Below, piece by piece: positions 18,202 to 30,150 of a stretch of DNA of 64,000 nucleotides. The first letter of the stretch is position 1. Every line of letters begins with the position of its first letter. Location: the NCBI GenBank assembly GCA_028287235.1, contig JAQBQB010000016.1, forward strand, positions 24,430 to 88,429. The letters are read 5' to 3'. This DNA comes from Gemmatimonadota bacterium (GTDB taxonomy: Bacteria; Gemmatimonadota; Gemmatimonadetes; Gemmatimonadales; Gemmatimonadaceae). A model generated the notes under the pieces. The model saw only the letters and a program-made list of their open reading frames with translations, had not been told where the DNA came from and made no database searches. Made by a program: the position numbers and the translations under genes.

Positions 18202-19020
18202 TCAGGACGTCGGACGCGGCGGACGACGATCGATACCATACGCGATGCCCGGCGTCGTGAAGTTCGCGGCGCCGCTGCCCGCCACGGAGCGCGGGAACAG
18301 GAACGCCGTGAGCACGCTGCCGCCCTGCGTCGAACCGGCGATCGGATCCTGCACCGACGTGCCGGCGGCGCCCGCCAGCACCGTCGATTCGACCATCACG
18401 GGCGTGGTCGATCCGGCGGCCGTTGCGCGGAGTACGAGCGACGCGGCGGTGGGGAAGGTGACGTAGGCCGACGTCGCGGAGACGTTGCCCATCGACGCCG
18501 TTGCCGGCAGCGGCGCGGTGCCGCCAGTTGCCGACGCAAACACGTCCACCGGACCGACGCCCGGCGCGGCGACGACCGTGCGAAGCGCGAACTGCGACGA
18601 CGACGGCGTGGGCGGAGTGTCGTTCAACACGATGAACTTCGCCTTGGCGCCGCCCTGCGTATTGCCCGTCGCGAGGAGCGTGTAGTAGCTGCCCGCCGTG
18701 AAGGTGATCGTGGAGTCGATGAGAATCGTCGACGCGATCGTGATGTTTTCACTCGACGGGAAAATGCGCAGGTGGCGGTTCCCGGCGCCCACGCCTTGAT
18801 ACGGACCGACGTACCGATAATCGACGTCGACAACGTTCAGGTTCTCGACGGAATCGACGAGGCGGCCGGTCATCTTGCCGAGATCGGGCATGGCATGCAC
18901 CACACGCACGTACGCGAGCGGAGCAAGCGTGTTGGTGATGCCACCCGTGTCGCGCTGACATGCCGTCGATCCGGCGAGTGACGCGAGTGCGATGAGCAGC
19001 CCAAAGCGCTGCACGTTCAT
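18202..19020 (-). CDS. DUF4397-domain lipoprotein
   Basis: The 272-aa protein has a lipoprotein signal (LASLAGSTAC) and a DUF4397-type domain: YVRVVHAMPDLGKMTGRLVDSVENLNVVDVDYRYVGPYQGVGAGNRHLRIF, then a second beta-rich repeat (VDVFASATGG). The domain is common in surface lipoproteins of Bacteroidota and Gemmatimonadota, and its function is not known. It is the last gene of the susCD operon, 38 bp after the preceding lipoprotein gene, and is followed by the 17-bp hairpin terminator. Confidence 0.85.
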   Translation of the reverse strand: MNVQRFGLLIALASLAGSTACQRDTGGITNTLAPLAYVRVVHAMPDLGKMTGRLVDSVENLNVVDVDYRYVGPYQGVGAGNRHLRIFPSSENITIASTILIDSTITFTAGSYYTLLATGNTQGGAKAKFIVLNDTPPTPSSSQFALRTVVAAPGVGPVDVFASATGGTAPLPATASMGNVSATSAYVTFPTAASLVLRATAAGSTTPVMVESTVLAGAAGTSVQDPIAGSTQGGSVLTAFLFPRSVAGSGAANFTTPGIAYGIDRRPPRPTS

Positions 19021-19058
19021 TGATTCAACCCCGGATATCTGGTTTATGAGGATTCAAA

Positions 19059-19562
19059 TTACGGAATACGTGTCGAACTGGCGCCGCCCGTCGGCGTCGA
19101 GGAATCGGGATCCGGCGTTCCGGTCCCGAGCAAATTCCGCGATACGATGAAGACCGCGATGGCCGCCGCCGCGCCCACCGCCACCAGCGCGGTCCTACCT
19201 CGCGACAGCGTCCGCTCCGAGATACCCGTCACGTACTGGCGCGGAATCCGAACGCGTTCGCCGCTCCAATGCGCGCGGCCGGAGCCGAGCGTCTCGATGT
19301 CGGAGACGTCCACCGCATACTCGTCGCCGACGAGGCCCACGAAGCGGCCGTCCACCCGCGCCACCGACGGCCCGAGCCGGTCCGCAAGCGCGGCCCGGCC
19401 CTGATCGTTGAGCGTAAATCCAAAGCTGGCGCCCGGCTCGGGCTGCAACGTGGCAGAAGGAACCTGCGCGTACACGTAGCAGCCCGACTCGACCACCGTC
19501 AGAGCGAGCATCGTCGCGAGCACTGCTCCTCGCATCCGACGCGACCGCGGCGACAACGCCAT
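19059..19562 (-). CDS. Unrecognised membrane lipoprotein of the susCD operon
   Basis: The 167-aa protein from ATG 19562 starts 7 bp after the susD stop. It has a signal with lipobox VVESGC and a middle region with FGFTLNDQGRAALADRLGPSVARVDGRFVG and RVRIPRQYVTGI, which look like two small beta domains. A C-terminal membrane helix follows (TALVAVGAAAAIAVFIVSRNLL). No known family is recognised. Its place between SusD and a DUF4397 lipoprotein suggests an envelope role linked to the receptor. Confidence 0.7.
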   Translation of the reverse strand: MALSPRSRRMRGAVLATMLALTVVESGCYVYAQVPSATLQPEPGASFGFTLNDQGRAALADRLGPSVARVDGRFVGLVGDEYAVDVSDIETLGSGRAHWSGERVRIPRQYVTGISERTLSRGRTALVAVGAAAAIAVFIVSRNLLGTGTPDPDSSTPTGGASSTRIP

Positions 19563-19569
19563 CACGATC

Positions 19570-21222
19570 TCAGTACCCGTACGTGCCCTTCGCCGCCGAC
19601 GCAGGCGCGCCCAAGCCGCCGAGCGTGTACGCCGGCGTCTGGCGCGCATCCGCCTCGGAGTACGGCAGCGGGAACATCAGCGGCGTTCCCTCGACCAGGT
19701 CGCCCCAGCCGCGCGAATCGATCCACCACTGGTTGTAGCCCGTCTGCGACGATTCCAGGCGTTTCTCGTACTTCAACGCTTCCATGATCGTACCGCACGC
19801 CGTCTTGGTGAACGGTGCCACCGGCACGCGCGGCACGCAGGCGGTTCCGCCCGGCACCACGTCGGTCACGGTCGCAACCTTGCCGCTCAGCGCCGGCAGA
19901 CCGGCCTTCACGCGAGTCTTGTCGATGAGCGTCGCGGCCTGCGCGATCTGGCCTTTGCGGATGTAGCCCTCCGCGGCAAGCATGTCGTTTTCCGCCACGG
20001 TGAACGTGGGCCACGTTCCGGCACGGTCGGCGTTGTTCAGCACGAGCGAGCGGAAACGATAGTGATCGTAGAACGAATTCTGATACGGAGCGCCGTCGGT
20101 GTCCTCACCCGTCGGCCGGTTCCGAAAGTACGGCACGCCGGCGGTCGGCAGCGTGCCCGACGCGGTCTGCTGCGCCGCGCGCGTCTCGCCCGCGGGCCAA
20201 CGCTTGTCGGGCGTCTTGATGAGGAACGGCTTGCGGTCGTTCAGCCCCGTGGCGAGCCAGGCATCGAAGCTACCCGACGTATCCGCCATGCCCGTGTACA
20301 TCGGCGGCGTCGCGCCCCACCCCTGATAGCGGTACGCCGACGCGAGCCAGCCTTCCGTCCAGCCCGCCCCGTTCGACGTGGTCACGAGAAGATCACTGGT
20401 GATGCCGGCAGTCGCGTCGGCGATCACGAGATCCCAGTTCACAGCCGCGCGGTCGGCCGGCGTTCTGGCCACACCCGCGCGGAAGCGCGCCTTGTACGAA
20501 CGCACGACCTTGATGAAATCATCGCTCGTCAGCGTGTTGCCGCGAATCCAATCGACGATGCGGAATCCCGCCGCGTCGCCGCGCGCGGCAGCGGAGTTTG
20601 CGATGGCGATCGCAGAATCCAGATCGCCCAAGGCCGCCGTCATCACATCTTGATAGCCGACGAGCTTCGGCACCTGGTCCGACGGTGTCGCGGGATACAC
20701 GACGCCGGCCGAATCATACGTCAGCGCGGTGCTGCCCAACGCCAACCCGAGCGTGAAGAAGCCGAAGGCGCGCGACTTGGCGTCGCGGCCGGCCGAGCCG
20801 AGCGTGCCGGCGGCGGCCGTCAGCCGATCGAGCGCCGCGATGCCGTTCGCCGAGCTGCGCGCGAACTTCTGGAAGTCGCGGAAGTCGCGGTACAGATCGA
20901 CGTTGCCGTTGCCGCGGTCGTTCGGCGCCGACGGGCGCGGAATGCTCGCCACGCCGTTCATGCCGTAGTTGGCCACGGTGCCGTACGTCTCGCCCGACCA
21001 GGACATCGTGATCGGCACGAGCGCGCCGGAGCCGCTCAATCCCGTCCATTCATTGTTCTCCTGCTGGAACGACGTCGAGATCAGCTGCTCGATGCCGGCA
21101 GGGGTCGCAAAGGCCCGCGTGACGTCCGGGCTGTTCTGATTGCTCACATTCAGCGGATCGCTGCAGGCTCCCAGCGCGATCGCTGCACCGACACCAACGA
21201 GTGCGGTCGCGAACTTTCTCAT
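19570..21222 (-). CDS. SusD/RagB-type nutrient-binding outer-membrane lipoprotein
   Basis: The 550-aa protein has a lipobox at ALGAC (Cys20) followed by SDPLNVSNQNSPD. This is the usual N-terminus of the RagB/SusD group, which continues with a tetratricopeptide-like helical fold (FQKFARSSANGIAALDRL, FTVAENDMLAAEGYIRKGQIAQAATLIDKTRVKAGLP). The C-terminal part has LKYEKRLESSQTGYNQWWIDSRGWGDLVEGTPLMFPLPYSEAD, typical of the family. It caps the SusC channel encoded just upstream. The start at MRKFATAL has GAGGT 6 nt before it. The ligand cannot be read from the sequence; no glycoside hydrolases are nearby. Confidence 0.93.
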   Translation of the reverse strand: MRKFATALVGVGAAIALGACSDPLNVSNQNSPDVTRAFATPAGIEQLISTSFQQENNEWTGLSGSGALVPITMSWSGETYGTVANYGMNGVASIPRPSAPNDRGNGNVDLYRDFRDFQKFARSSANGIAALDRLTAAAGTLGSAGRDAKSRAFGFFTLGLALGSTALTYDSAGVVYPATPSDQVPKLVGYQDVMTAALGDLDSAIAIANSAAARGDAAGFRIVDWIRGNTLTSDDFIKVVRSYKARFRAGVARTPADRAAVNWDLVIADATAGITSDLLVTTSNGAGWTEGWLASAYRYQGWGATPPMYTGMADTSGSFDAWLATGLNDRKPFLIKTPDKRWPAGETRAAQQTASGTLPTAGVPYFRNRPTGEDTDGAPYQNSFYDHYRFRSLVLNNADRAGTWPTFTVAENDMLAAEGYIRKGQIAQAATLIDKTRVKAGLPALSGKVATVTDVVPGGTACVPRVPVAPFTKTACGTIMEALKYEKRLESSQTGYNQWWIDSRGWGDLVEGTPLMFPLPYSEADARQTPAYTLGGLGAPASAAKGTYGY

Positions 21223-21246
21223 CGAATTACCTCGAATATTGGAAGA

Positions 21247-21281
21247 CACCCTCCGCCGGCGACCGTCGCCGGCGGAAGGTG
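21247..21281 (-). other. Stem-loop between susC and susD
   Basis: An 11-bp perfect stem (21252-21262 with 21266-21276, loop CCG) is extended by CACC/GGTG (21247-21250, 21278-21281) across one mismatch. It lies in the susC-susD gap without a U-tract. It may stabilise the susC mRNA end or set the susC:susD ratio. Confidence 0.6.
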
Positions 21282-21291
21282 CTCTGCCGAG

Positions 21292-24200
21292 TTAGAAGCG
21301 AGTGCCGAGGGACAGCGTGAACGTGCGGATGTTCGGGAAGTTGAAGGCGTCGACGGCGGCGAGGGCGGACGAGCCGGCCACGTTACCGGTGACGCTGCTC
21401 AGACCAACTTCGGGATCGAAGCCGGTGTAGCTCGTGAACGTGTGCAGGTTGCGGCCGATCAGGCTCACCGTCCAATCACCCACACCGCGCACCGAGCCCA
21501 CGTTGTACGAGGCGTTCACTTCGCGAATCTTCGCATAGCTCGCCTTCTCCACCGTGCGGCTGTTCGGACCGAGCGCGTCATAGAAGCCGCCGATGCCGAC
21601 GCCGGCGTCCTGCGTGCGCCAGTAGTAGCCGAGCGGCTTCGCCGTACCGAGGTTCTTGCCGGTCTGGTCCTCTTCGGCCGTCATGAAATCGCCGAGCGCC
21701 CAGTGACGGCCTTCGTTCCACACCGACTGACCGACCGACGCATCGACCAACCCGTACAGCGAGAACTTCTTGTAATTGAAGTTCTGTGACACACCGAGGC
21801 GGAAATCGGGGAGTGCATGTCCGAGCGCGATCTTCGCCGGCGAGCCGGTCGAATCGCGAACGACCAACGGCATGCCCCAGTACGTCTGCGTGCCCCACGG
21901 GCTGTTGACCGTGCCCTTGTTCGTCTTGCAGCCGACTTCGCCGCCCGACACCGGCAGGGGGTTTCCGGCCGCGTCGAGGCAACCCGCGTTCGAGGCCTGC
22001 CACAGGTTCTTCGTGATGCCGTCGGCGGTCGAGTTGCCGCTGCCGACCCACACGATCAAGCCCTCGTCGTTCTTCTGGTACGCGCTGCCGGCCGCGCCGC
22101 ACTGCGACTGGAACGCCGCCGGAAGCTCCGAGCAGCTCGTGATGAACTTGCGTCCGTAAAAGGTGCCGAGGTGTTCGCCGGTCGACTGGCGGAACATCGT
22201 CTCGGTGCCCTGCTGGCCGGTGCCGTAGAAGTTGTCCGGCACGTTGAGCTGCGTGATCACGGAGGTCGTGTGATCGAGATTCACCCGGCCCGACCAGCTC
22301 ATGTTGCGCTGGCGGAAGATCGGGATGTTCAACGAACCTTCCCACGTCTTGTTCTGCAGCGTACCGGCGTTTCTCCACTGGTTGTTGAACCCGGAAATCG
22401 CGGCCGGCGGAACGAGCAGGATCTGGTCCTTCGTGTCCGACTTCGCGTACGTCACCGTGAGGCCGTAGCGCGAGAACGCCTCCGCATCGAATCCGACCTC
22501 GAGCTCCGTCGTCGTCTCGGGGCGAAGGTCCTTGTTGCCGAGCGTGTTCGCGGAGAGCGCGCCGCCCGTGCCGATCGTGAACGTTTCGTACTGGCCCGAG
22601 AAGCGCGGCCGGCCACCGGCCGTTCCGAGCGCGGCACGGAGCTTCAGGTCGTTGAGCTGTGGGAGGAACCACCAGGGCTCATCCGACGCGCGCCACGCGA
22701 GGCCGACACGTCCGTAATCCGCCCAGCGATTGTTCGCGCCGAACAGCGAGCTGCCGTCGCGACGCGCGACGAGGCTCGCGATGTAGCGGCCCTTGTAGTC
22801 GACGTCGAGTCCAGTGCGCATGCCGATCGAGCGAATGCCCTGGATCGTCGATCCGATCGAATAGCCGGTCGTCGCGCTTCCGGTCGTCAACAGCCCCGGC
22901 ACGGCGAGGGTGTTACCCGACTGGGTCGTCGAGAAGAAGTCCTGCTGCTCGTACAGGTAGCCCGCCGTGAGCTTCGTGGTCAGGTCGCCCCACGATTTGT
23001 TGGCGGCGCCGTCGAGGCTCGTGTTGACCGACTGGTCGTTGTTCGTACCGAGGCTGACGAAGCCGAGCGGCTGCGCCGGCGCGTTGCCCGTCGTGCGGTA
23101 TCCCTTGTCGCGCTGGAAGAAGCTCGTGCCGTTGTTCCGGTCGTAGCTCACGTTGCCGCTGAAATCGAGCCAGCTGAACGGCTTGAACGTCGACGTCACG
23201 TTGCCGAGGAACCGATCGTTCTGATCGACCTGGCGTTGATTCTGGAATCCATATGCCGGATTCTCATTCTGAAATCCCTGATTGAGCGGATTCGAGCGAA
23301 TGTAGAGCCGGTCGTGCGAGTCGAGCGCGAGCAGGTTCACGCCGGCGGGCGTCCGCGTCAGGCGGAAGAAACCGTTGCCGTTCTCTTGGTCGCCGCCGTC
23401 CAACGAGCTGCGCGCGTAGAAGGTCCGCACGCCGAACGTCCACGCGTCGCCCACTTCCTGATCGACGTTCAGGCGCAGCGAGTTGCGCTTCAAGCCTGTC
23501 AGATAGCGAACCGCGCCCTGGTTATACAGGTTGTTGACGCTGCCGAAGAAGCTGGTCTTGCCGACGCGACCGCTCGCGTCGAAGGTGTTGTTCGTCGTGT
23601 TGCCCGGCGTCACCAGCTGGTTCACCGGGTTGTACTGCGTCGGGAACTGCTCGATCTGGAACAGCACGCGCTGCTGCTGCTTCGACGGTGCGGCGGCAAT
23701 TCCAAAGTCGTTCTGGAAGGTCACCGGCGTGCCGGCGACGTCCCCGAACCCGTCGTTGATGCGGAAGGCTTCGGCGGCGAGATCGACCGTCGTGGCGCAG
23801 ATGGGCTGGCCCGCGGCCGGCTTGGCGCAGAAACGCGTCTTGGTCTCGTCCATCATCATCGCCGAGCGCGTGCCGAACGCGAACTGATGTTCGATGTCGC
23901 CTCGGCCGTATTCGCTGCGGGCGTTGAAGCGGATACCGTCGCCGCCGCGGCTGCCCGACTTCGTGGTGATCTGAATGACGCCGTTGCCGGCGCGCGAGCC
24001 GTAGAGCGAGGACGCCGCGGCGCCCTTCACCACTTCCACGCTCTCGATGTCCTGCGGATTGATGTCGGCGATGGGGCTGCGGCCGTTGTCCGCGCCGCCC
24101 TCGAGCACTACGCCGTCCACGATGTAGAGCGGCTCCTGGCCGCGTCCCTGGCCGTTGATCGACTTCGGTCCGCGAAGCATCACGTTCGGGGCGCTGCCCG

Positions 24201-24717
24201 GCCGGCCGGAGGTCGACACGATCTGCGCGCCCGGCACCTTGCCCTGGAGCTGCGACAGCGGATTCGATGCCGGAACCGTCATCTCGCTTTCGTCGATGTG
24301 GGCAACCGTGAACGGAAGCTTCTTCTGCTCCGTTGCGCCGGTCACGCCCGTGACCACGACTTCCTGCAGGCGGTTGACGTCCTGCTTCAGGACGAAATCG
24401 GCCGACTGCGCGCCAGCGCGAATCGTCATCGGCTTGGTCTGCGGCACGAAGCCGAGCGAGCGAGCGCGCAGCACCACCTGTTGGCCGCTCACGCGCGCGG
24501 CTGGAATGGTGATGGTGTACAAACCCTGGGCGTTCGACCCCACCGAGATGTTCAACTCGGTGATGAAGACGTTCGCGCCTTCGAGGGGCTGGCCAAAATC
24601 GGACGTCACCTTACCGGTGATCACCGCGTTCTGCGCCTGAGCTCGTGCCGTGGGCACGGAAAGCAATACGCCAAGCAATGCGCCGGCTATCGCTCGAGCA
24701 CGGGTCATAATGGTCAT
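21292..24717 (-). CDS. SusC/RagA-type TonB-linked outer-membrane receptor
   Basis: The 1141-aa protein has a signal peptide (LLSVPTARAQAQ) and an N-terminal carboxypeptidase-regulatory-like domain (VITGKVTSDFGQPLEGANVFI). The plug domain has LQGKVPGAQIVSTSGRPG, the RagA signature near PLYIVDGVVL and DIESVEVVKGAAASSLYGSRAGNGVIQI. A large beta-barrel follows, ending FTLSLGTRF with the terminal Phe. It imports substrates with TonB energy together with the SusD protein encoded downstream. ATG 24717 and ATG 24708 are both possible; AAAGAGTGAG precedes the first. Its leader contains a terminator-like hairpin. Confidence 0.96.
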   Translation of the reverse strand: MTIMTRARAIAGALLGVLLSVPTARAQAQNAVITGKVTSDFGQPLEGANVFITELNISVGSNAQGLYTITIPAARVSGQQVVLRARSLGFVPQTKPMTIRAGAQSADFVLKQDVNRLQEVVVTGVTGATEQKKLPFTVAHIDESEMTVPASNPLSQLQGKVPGAQIVSTSGRPGSAPNVMLRGPKSINGQGRGQEPLYIVDGVVLEGGADNGRSPIADINPQDIESVEVVKGAAASSLYGSRAGNGVIQITTKSGSRGGDGIRFNARSEYGRGDIEHQFAFGTRSAMMMDETKTRFCAKPAAGQPICATTVDLAAEAFRINDGFGDVAGTPVTFQNDFGIAAAPSKQQQRVLFQIEQFPTQYNPVNQLVTPGNTTNNTFDASGRVGKTSFFGSVNNLYNQGAVRYLTGLKRNSLRLNVDQEVGDAWTFGVRTFYARSSLDGGDQENGNGFFRLTRTPAGVNLLALDSHDRLYIRSNPLNQGFQNENPAYGFQNQRQVDQNDRFLGNVTSTFKPFSWLDFSGNVSYDRNNGTSFFQRDKGYRTTGNAPAQPLGFVSLGTNNDQSVNTSLDGAANKSWGDLTTKLTAGYLYEQQDFFSTTQSGNTLAVPGLLTTGSATTGYSIGSTIQGIRSIGMRTGLDVDYKGRYIASLVARRDGSSLFGANNRWADYGRVGLAWRASDEPWWFLPQLNDLKLRAALGTAGGRPRFSGQYETFTIGTGGALSANTLGNKDLRPETTTELEVGFDAEAFSRYGLTVTYAKSDTKDQILLVPPAAISGFNNQWRNAGTLQNKTWEGSLNIPIFRQRNMSWSGRVNLDHTTSVITQLNVPDNFYGTGQQGTETMFRQSTGEHLGTFYGRKFITSCSELPAAFQSQCGAAGSAYQKNDEGLIVWVGSGNSTADGITKNLWQASNAGCLDAAGNPLPVSGGEVGCKTNKGTVNSPWGTQTYWGMPLVVRDSTGSPAKIALGHALPDFRLGVSQNFNYKKFSLYGLVDASVGQSVWNEGRHWALGDFMTAEEDQTGKNLGTAKPLGYYWRTQDAGVGIGGFYDALGPNSRTVEKASYAKIREVNASYNVGSVRGVGDWTVSLIGRNLHTFTSYTGFDPEVGLSSVTGNVAGSSALAAVDAFNFPNIRTFTLSLGTRF

Positions 24718-25198
24718 CTCACTCTTTTGAAGATGATGAAGATGGGTGCCACTTACCTATCGACGTTCCCACACGGACGTGCGACCTACACCAACAAAAA
24801 AAGACAACGTAAAACCAAGCGCGAACACACTTTACGGTGTGTCTGCGCTTGGGCAGAACTCGAATTCGATTGCGCGCGAGCCGTCAAACGCAGCCTCCGC
24901 GCGGTAACTCTGGACCGATATATAAGCCGGCCCATCTAAAAGTTCGTGGTTTCAACTCTCCAAGTGGGACGAATGGTCACATGCTGTTTGGCGGGCGGTA
25001 TCCTGGAGGTGCAGAGCGTCCCGGAACGACAACGAAGACTCATCGATTGTATAAAGTATTTTCGTTCAATACAGTTTGTGCATGGACTCATGCGGCAGCA
25101 CGAGAGCTTGCGCCGTGTTGGCCGCGCCAGCACGTTTGCCCCATCCACCCCTGTGTGGCTTCACACCGCGGGTCCCGCCCGCTCGCTCCGGAGGCCAA
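24718..25198. other. Divergent intergenic region of susC and a plug-like lipoprotein
   Basis: This 481-bp AT-richer stretch has no gene. It holds the susC leader hairpin at 24815-24852 and an AT-rich TTATATAT at 24918-24925 on the minus strand, a possible -10 about 200 nt before susC. There is a TATAAA at 25050-25055 on the plus strand about 145 bp before the lipoprotein gene. No good -35 is seen for either. Confidence 0.5.
24794..24852 (-). terminator. Terminator-like hairpin in the susC leader (possible attenuator)
   Basis: CCAAGCGC (24815-24822) pairs with GCGCTTGG (24845-24852). An inner ACACAC/GTGTGT stem is separated from it by a 2-nt mismatch or wobble. On the minus strand TTTT follows at once, and a second run of seven T lies about 10 nt further. 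No gene ends just upstream on this strand, so it looks like a leader attenuator rather than an operon end. Confidence 0.6.
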
Positions 25199-25651
25199 AT
25201 GTTTCGTCTCGTGCTTCGGCATTGCGCAGTGATCGCCACGGCCGGCGTCGCGCTCGCATGCGCCAGCTCAGGAGCGTCCGGCGCGGGAGGGGCCGGCTCA
25301 GGTGCGGCCAGCGCTTCGGTTTCTCAGGTCCGGCGAGACCGAGCCACGATCTCCGGACCGGAGCTCAGAGACCTTCAGGCCTCCAACCTGTTCGAGGTCG
25401 TGCAGCGGCTGCACCCCGAGTGGCTGAGCGGACACAATGCGGCGGCCATCGGCGGCAAGACCACCAACCTGGCGAACGAAGTCCAGGTCTACATCGATAC
25501 CCAGCGCACCGGCACGACCGACATACTGAAGCAACTCGCTCCCAACGTTGCCGGCTCCCTCCGGTACTACTCGGCGTCGGAGGCGCAGGCCCGGTTCGGC
25601 AACGGCAACCTCAACGGCGTGATCCAGATCGTCACGGCGACCAAACCCTGA
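25199..25651 (+). CDS. Small plug-like lipoprotein
   Basis: The 150-aa protein is preceded by GGAGG at 25190-25194. It has a lipoprotein signal (ATAGVALAC) and a Gly/Ala/Ser linker. One domain follows: ISGPELRDLQASNLFEVVQRLHPEWL, then VQVYIDTQRTGTTDILKQL and YYSASEAQARFGNGNLNGVIQIVT. The order of elements (peptide binding at the start, V-Y-x-D turn, final GVIxIVT) is that of a TonB-receptor plug without the barrel. The function is unknown. The frame is open upstream, but the ribosome site and signal peptide support this start. Confidence 0.7.
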   Translation: MFRLVLRHCAVIATAGVALACASSGASGAGGAGSGAASASVSQVRRDRATISGPELRDLQASNLFEVVQRLHPEWLSGHNAAAIGGKTTNLANEVQVYIDTQRTGTTDILKQLAPNVAGSLRYYSASEAQARFGNGNLNGVIQIVTATKP

Positions 25652-25659
25652 CTCCCCGA

Positions 25660-25698
25660 TACGACAAAGGGCCGGCGATTCGCCGGCCCTTTGTCGTA
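25660..25698. terminator. Bidirectional hairpin terminator
   Basis: Perfect 18-bp arms (25660-25677 and 25681-25698) flank a 3-nt loop. The hairpin lies between the plug-like lipoprotein gene and the convergent atpC. TTCT follows on the plus strand. Confidence 0.8.
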
Positions 25699-25728
25699 TT
25701 CTAATGAGCGTTCTGCACTGCCAGCCCG

Positions 25729-25974
25729 CTACGCCGCCGACGCCTTCTCGGTCACGACACGCACCGTGTTGTCGACCACTTGCAGAAAGCCGCCCTCGAC
25801 GCTGAACCGCTGACTACCGCCGCCCAACCGCAGCACGCCCTTGCCGAGCAGCGTCATCATCGGCGCGTGGCCGGTGAGAATGCCGACTTCGCCGTCGAAC
25901 GCCGGCGCGACCACGGAGTCCGTGTCGCCCTCGTAGAGGACCGCTTCCGGCGAGATGACCGAGACCTTGAGCAT
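25729..25974 (-). CDS. atpC: ATP synthase F1 epsilon subunit, short form
   Basis: The 81-aa protein carries the N-terminal beta-sandwich (LKVSVISPEAVLYEGDTDSVVAPAFDGEVGILTGHAPMMTLL). It ends directly after it (VRVVTEKASAA). Usual epsilon subunits are 130-140 aa and have a C-terminal helical hairpin that inhibits ATP hydrolysis; that hairpin is absent. The stop is genuine in this frame and a terminator follows. The gene is last in the atpA-G-D-C operon, 14 bp after atpD. Confidence 0.95.
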   Translation of the reverse strand: MLKVSVISPEAVLYEGDTDSVVAPAFDGEVGILTGHAPMMTLLGKGVLRLGGGSQRFSVEGGFLQVVDNTVRVVTEKASAA

Positions 25975-25988
25975 GTTCTGAATTCCGC

Positions 25989-28285
<2,297 letters not shown>

Positions 28286-28290
28286 AGTCG

Positions 28291-28364
28291 GTCATCCTGA
28301 GGGAGCAACGCGACCGAAGGATCGCTGAACGCGCGAAGCGATCCTTCGCTGCGCTCAGGATGAC
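28291..28364. repeat. REP-like nested palindrome between atpA and atpG
   Basis: The outer arms GTCATCCTGAG (28291-28301) and CTCAGGATGAC (28354-28364) are perfect. The inner arms GAAGGATCGCT (28316-28326) and AGCGATCCTTC (28337-28347) are also perfect. The nested structure and the GTCATCCTGAG...GAAGGATC pattern resemble dispersed REP/BIME-type repeats. It would form a cruciform or mRNA stem-loop inside the atp operon. Confidence 0.75.
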
Positions 28365-28380
28365 AACGGTTGTCGTCATC

Positions 28381-29985
<1,605 letters not shown>

Positions 29986-30028
29986 GCGTGTGGTCGGAGC
30001 GGGACAGCGTGAAGGATCTTAATGGGGC

Positions 30029-30064
30029 TTGTGAAAAATATCACAAGGAGGGTGCCCCCTGCAA
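30029..30064 (-). promoter_or_regulatory. atpA promoter with overlapping Rex/CRP-like operator
   Basis: Read on the minus strand, TTGCAG (30064-30059), an 18-bp spacer and TATTTT (30040-30035) form a sigma-70-type promoter. The -10 is exactly the centre of TTGTGATATTTTTCACAA (30046-30029). That palindrome fits TGTGA-N6-TCACA (CRP family) fully and the Rex site TTGTGAANNNNTTCACAA with one mismatch. A second possible promoter (TTGCAC 30105-30100, TACGAG 30082-30077) lies just upstream. Confidence 0.6.
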
Positions 30065-30150
30065 GGAGGACCCGTCCTCGTATGTCACTATGCCTATGCG
30101 TGCAACCGATCGGTGCTGCCCCGCCCCGGCGTCACGTCCATCTTCGGCCC

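Noticed and set aside
21817..24939. A 1040-codon plus-strand frame across the first susC
   Set aside because: It is antisense to a well-supported SusC gene and has Arg/Ala-rich shadow composition.
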